From Phallusia fumigata (taxonomy: Eukaryota; Chordata; Ascidiacea; Phlebobranchia; Ascidiidae), in contig QXVZ01005995.1 in assembly GCA_008931825.1 (NCBI GenBank), forward strand, positions 1 through 47,106: 47,106 nt of DNA, given 5' to 3'. Below, one piece after another: positions 45,901-47,106 of the stretch (positions are counted from its first letter, which is position 1; every line of letters begins with the position of its first letter). Below the pieces are notes generated by a model, which saw only the letters and a list, made by a program, of their open reading frames with translations, did not search any database and had not been told where the DNA came from. A program made the translations under genes and the position numbers.

Positions 45901-46937
45901 CTCTGTGACGTTGCGTGATGACGCACGCTTGAGATTTATGCACGTGACAAGTCGCGCTGCCCTTAGCTACATGCGTCACAGTTTTCGCTTACTTTGAAAA
46001 TCTGTTTTTGTGCTGTTTTGTTTGTGTAATAATTAGTTCTTTGTCCTATTGTAGGCAATTCCGAGCTTGGTGAATTAATGGCGCGAATGATAAAAGCCGT
46101 TGAAGACGCGGAGACCCAGAAGGAACAGGACATAAGGGAAGAGGTTAGTGCATGGAATACCACGTGGCCGTTACTTGCCTTATGTTAAATGCTGGTAACC
46201 TTTTGCGCCCTTCGGAAAACGTCAAGTTCCAGCTATTTTTAATGCAAGGACGTGGAATGTGCCAAAAACGTTTTTGTCACCGGGTTTTTTTCGCGTCTAG
46301 GGATACATGAGATTCTTTTAACACATACGATTCTTTAATGTCATTGGTGACTGACGTTTCAGCCTAATGTACTTACGTCCGGTATGCATGTTGCGCGGTA
46401 TGTAGTTAAACAAGGTGGCTGCGTGTCTGAAGCGGCCGCTTGCTTTTACCATTACCTCTTAACGCTCGCATTTTTTACTCGTTTAATTTTTAGGACGCTC
46501 GAAAGGCCAGAGAACACATTAAGCGAGAGCAAGAGGAAGCCTACAGACAATCACTGGAGGCTGATAGAGCAAAAGTAGGTATCCTGTGTGCAGTAGACGG
46601 ACGTTGAAGCAAACAGAGACATTGTGCGTTAGGACCCACCGTTGCCCTTTTAAAACTTTAACGATGTAAAATCGTTTGCATTCATGAAAAACAGTTAGTT
46701 TGCCACTGACTTTAAGCGCTTATGCAGAGCCGTTGTGGTATTCCAAGCCGCAGATAAACTTGAACATTGGCGAAACCTTTTTTCCTTTGCCTTTAGATGT
46801 TGATGGAGCAGGAGCAGATGCTGAAACTGGAGGAGGACGAACGGCAGAAGAAGATCGAGGAGGACAGGCGACTGGAGGAGATCAAACGACTCGAAACTCT
46901 AGTTCCTGCCGAACCAAGCGCGGATTCCGAGGAAAAG
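39935..46937 (+). CDS. FAF1: FAS-associated factor 1, 3' partial, with exons 6-9 duplicated by the assembly
   Basis: Exons: 39935-39967 (ATG 39935), 40130-40257, 40332-40429, 40496-40736, 40835-41039, 41573-41837, 42032-42187, 42844-42985, 43355-43491, 46055-46143, 46494-46574, 46797-46937. These twelve join in phase to 572 codons. FAF1 is a ubiquitin- and p97/VCP-binding adaptor. Order: UBA-like N terminus (MDRNEILANFQ, TGIDDIGECMVILEQCDWHF), two ubiquitin-like domains (exons 3-4 and 5-6), an acidic serine stretch (ISSSDDDEPETFGDDIF), the thioredoxin-like UAS domain (exons 7-10: VYLHHDGSIQSNVFCSQLL, FITWAWDV, FPMLVLAHGKGRS), and a charged coiled coil (EEAYRQSLEADRAK, then EEDERQKKIEEDRRLEEI). 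The UBX domain lies past the window. Exon 8 ends at the GT in AAACGTACGG, chosen because it restores the family alignment. Second copies of exons 6-9 at 43920-45546 are allelic duplicates and are excluded here. Confidence 0.95.
41714..45973 (+). repeat. Haplotype-type duplication of FAF1 exons 6-9
   Basis: 41714-43918 and 43920-45973 cover the same genomic segment and are separated by N at 43919. Both end in TTAGCTACATG. The second copy carries exon 6 partial 43920-44043, exon 7 44233-44388, exon 8 44677-44818, an extra partial exon 8 at 44848-44931, a partial exon 9 at 45301-45332 and exon 9 at 45410-45546. The extra pieces follow single Ns at 44847 and 45333. Substitutions I saw in exon 7 between the copies are synonymous (GCC/GCT, CAA/CAG, GTA/GTT), while introns carry indels, as expected for alleles. 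Confidence 0.88.
42400..42760. mobile_element. Non-autonomous hAT-type element, absent from the other haplotype copy
   Basis: The 361-bp insert begins TAGGCTTACCATA and ends TATGGTAAGCCTA, a 13-bp inverted repeat, with GTCCCGG-rich sequence just inside both ends. It is flanked by the 8-bp direct repeat TGTAAACG (42392-42399 and 42761-42768). The duplicate FAF1 segment has the uninterrupted site with one TGTAAACG at about 44594, so the empty allele is visible in the same window. An 8-bp target duplication fits the hAT superfamily. It lies in the intron between FAF1 exons 7 and 8. Confidence 0.9.
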
Positions 46938-47038
46938 GTTTCACAAAAATGTTTTCTTTGTTTAGTGTTGGGCACGAACCCCAAAACGGACTCGGCGTGT
47001 TGAAAACTAAGAAAAAACTAGAAGGGTGGCTTACCATA

Positions 47039-47053
47039 GGGGGGGGGGGGGGG
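47039..47053 (+). repeat. Homopolymer run of 15 G
   Basis: Fifteen G in a row in the FAF1 intron after exon 12, directly after GGCTTACCATA (47028-47038), which matches 11 bases of the hAT terminal repeat at 42400. Length may be unreliable. Confidence 0.6.
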
Positions 47054-47106
47054 TACACTATTACCCGATATTAAAAGATGATTATATTCCCCATATTATA
47101 TTACAT

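Noticed and set aside
1..47106. CRISPR arrays, bacterial operons, integrated viral genes or toxin genes
   Set aside because: No regularly spaced repeats with unique spacers, no operon-like frames, and no viral or toxin domains were seen; all supported genes are intron-containing animal genes.

Overview
The window is animal nuclear DNA, most likely from an ascidian tunicate (Ciona-like). The evidence is AT-rich sequence, compact multi-exon genes with GT-AG introns mostly of 60-800 bp, clear metazoan orthologues (FAF1, DNAJC25), and contig overlaps that look like unmerged, highly polymorphic haplotypes. The species call is inference. Nothing prokaryotic, viral or CRISPR-like was seen. Gene models were built by hand from splice sites. 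Within each complete gene the exon phases join and the CDS length divides by three.

Layout. (i) 1-14704, minus strand: four tandem TLC-domain membrane-protein genes of the TLCD4/TMEM56 type. The first is cut by the window start; the other three are complete with seven exons each. (ii) 15712-28166, minus strand: one 30-exon gene encoding a predicted secreted mosaic serine protease of about 1387 residues. Its order is signal peptide, FN2-like, LCCL, YWTD propeller, EGF, second YWTD propeller, EGF, EGF, EGF, Ig, Ig, trypsin-type protease domain. I know of no described family with this architecture, and it is the most interesting item here. (iii) 29179-30813, plus strand: a fifth TLC gene, divergent from the protease gene. 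(iv) 32919-37926, plus strand: DNAJC25, with four exons and a large repeat-filled, gapped third intron. (v) 39935 to the window end, plus strand: FAF1, twelve exons as far as the coiled coil, with the UBX exons beyond the window. Its exons 6-9 appear twice because two haplotype contigs were laid end to end.

Repeats include a tRNA-derived SINE with a perfect 10-bp target duplication, a Tc1/mariner-like hairpin MITE, and a 361-bp hAT-type element present in one FAF1 haplotype copy and absent from the other. There is also a family of about 128 bp in the DNAJC25 intron and other hAT-like fragments. Seven isolated single-N positions occur, five of them clearly between duplicated sequence, plus one gap of about 740 bp.

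Functionally, the TLC genes probably encode multi-pass membrane proteins linked to lipids. The protease would act outside the cell, DNAJC25 is a membrane J-protein, and FAF1 is a ubiquitin/p97 adaptor. No pathway link between these neighbours can be read from the sequence.
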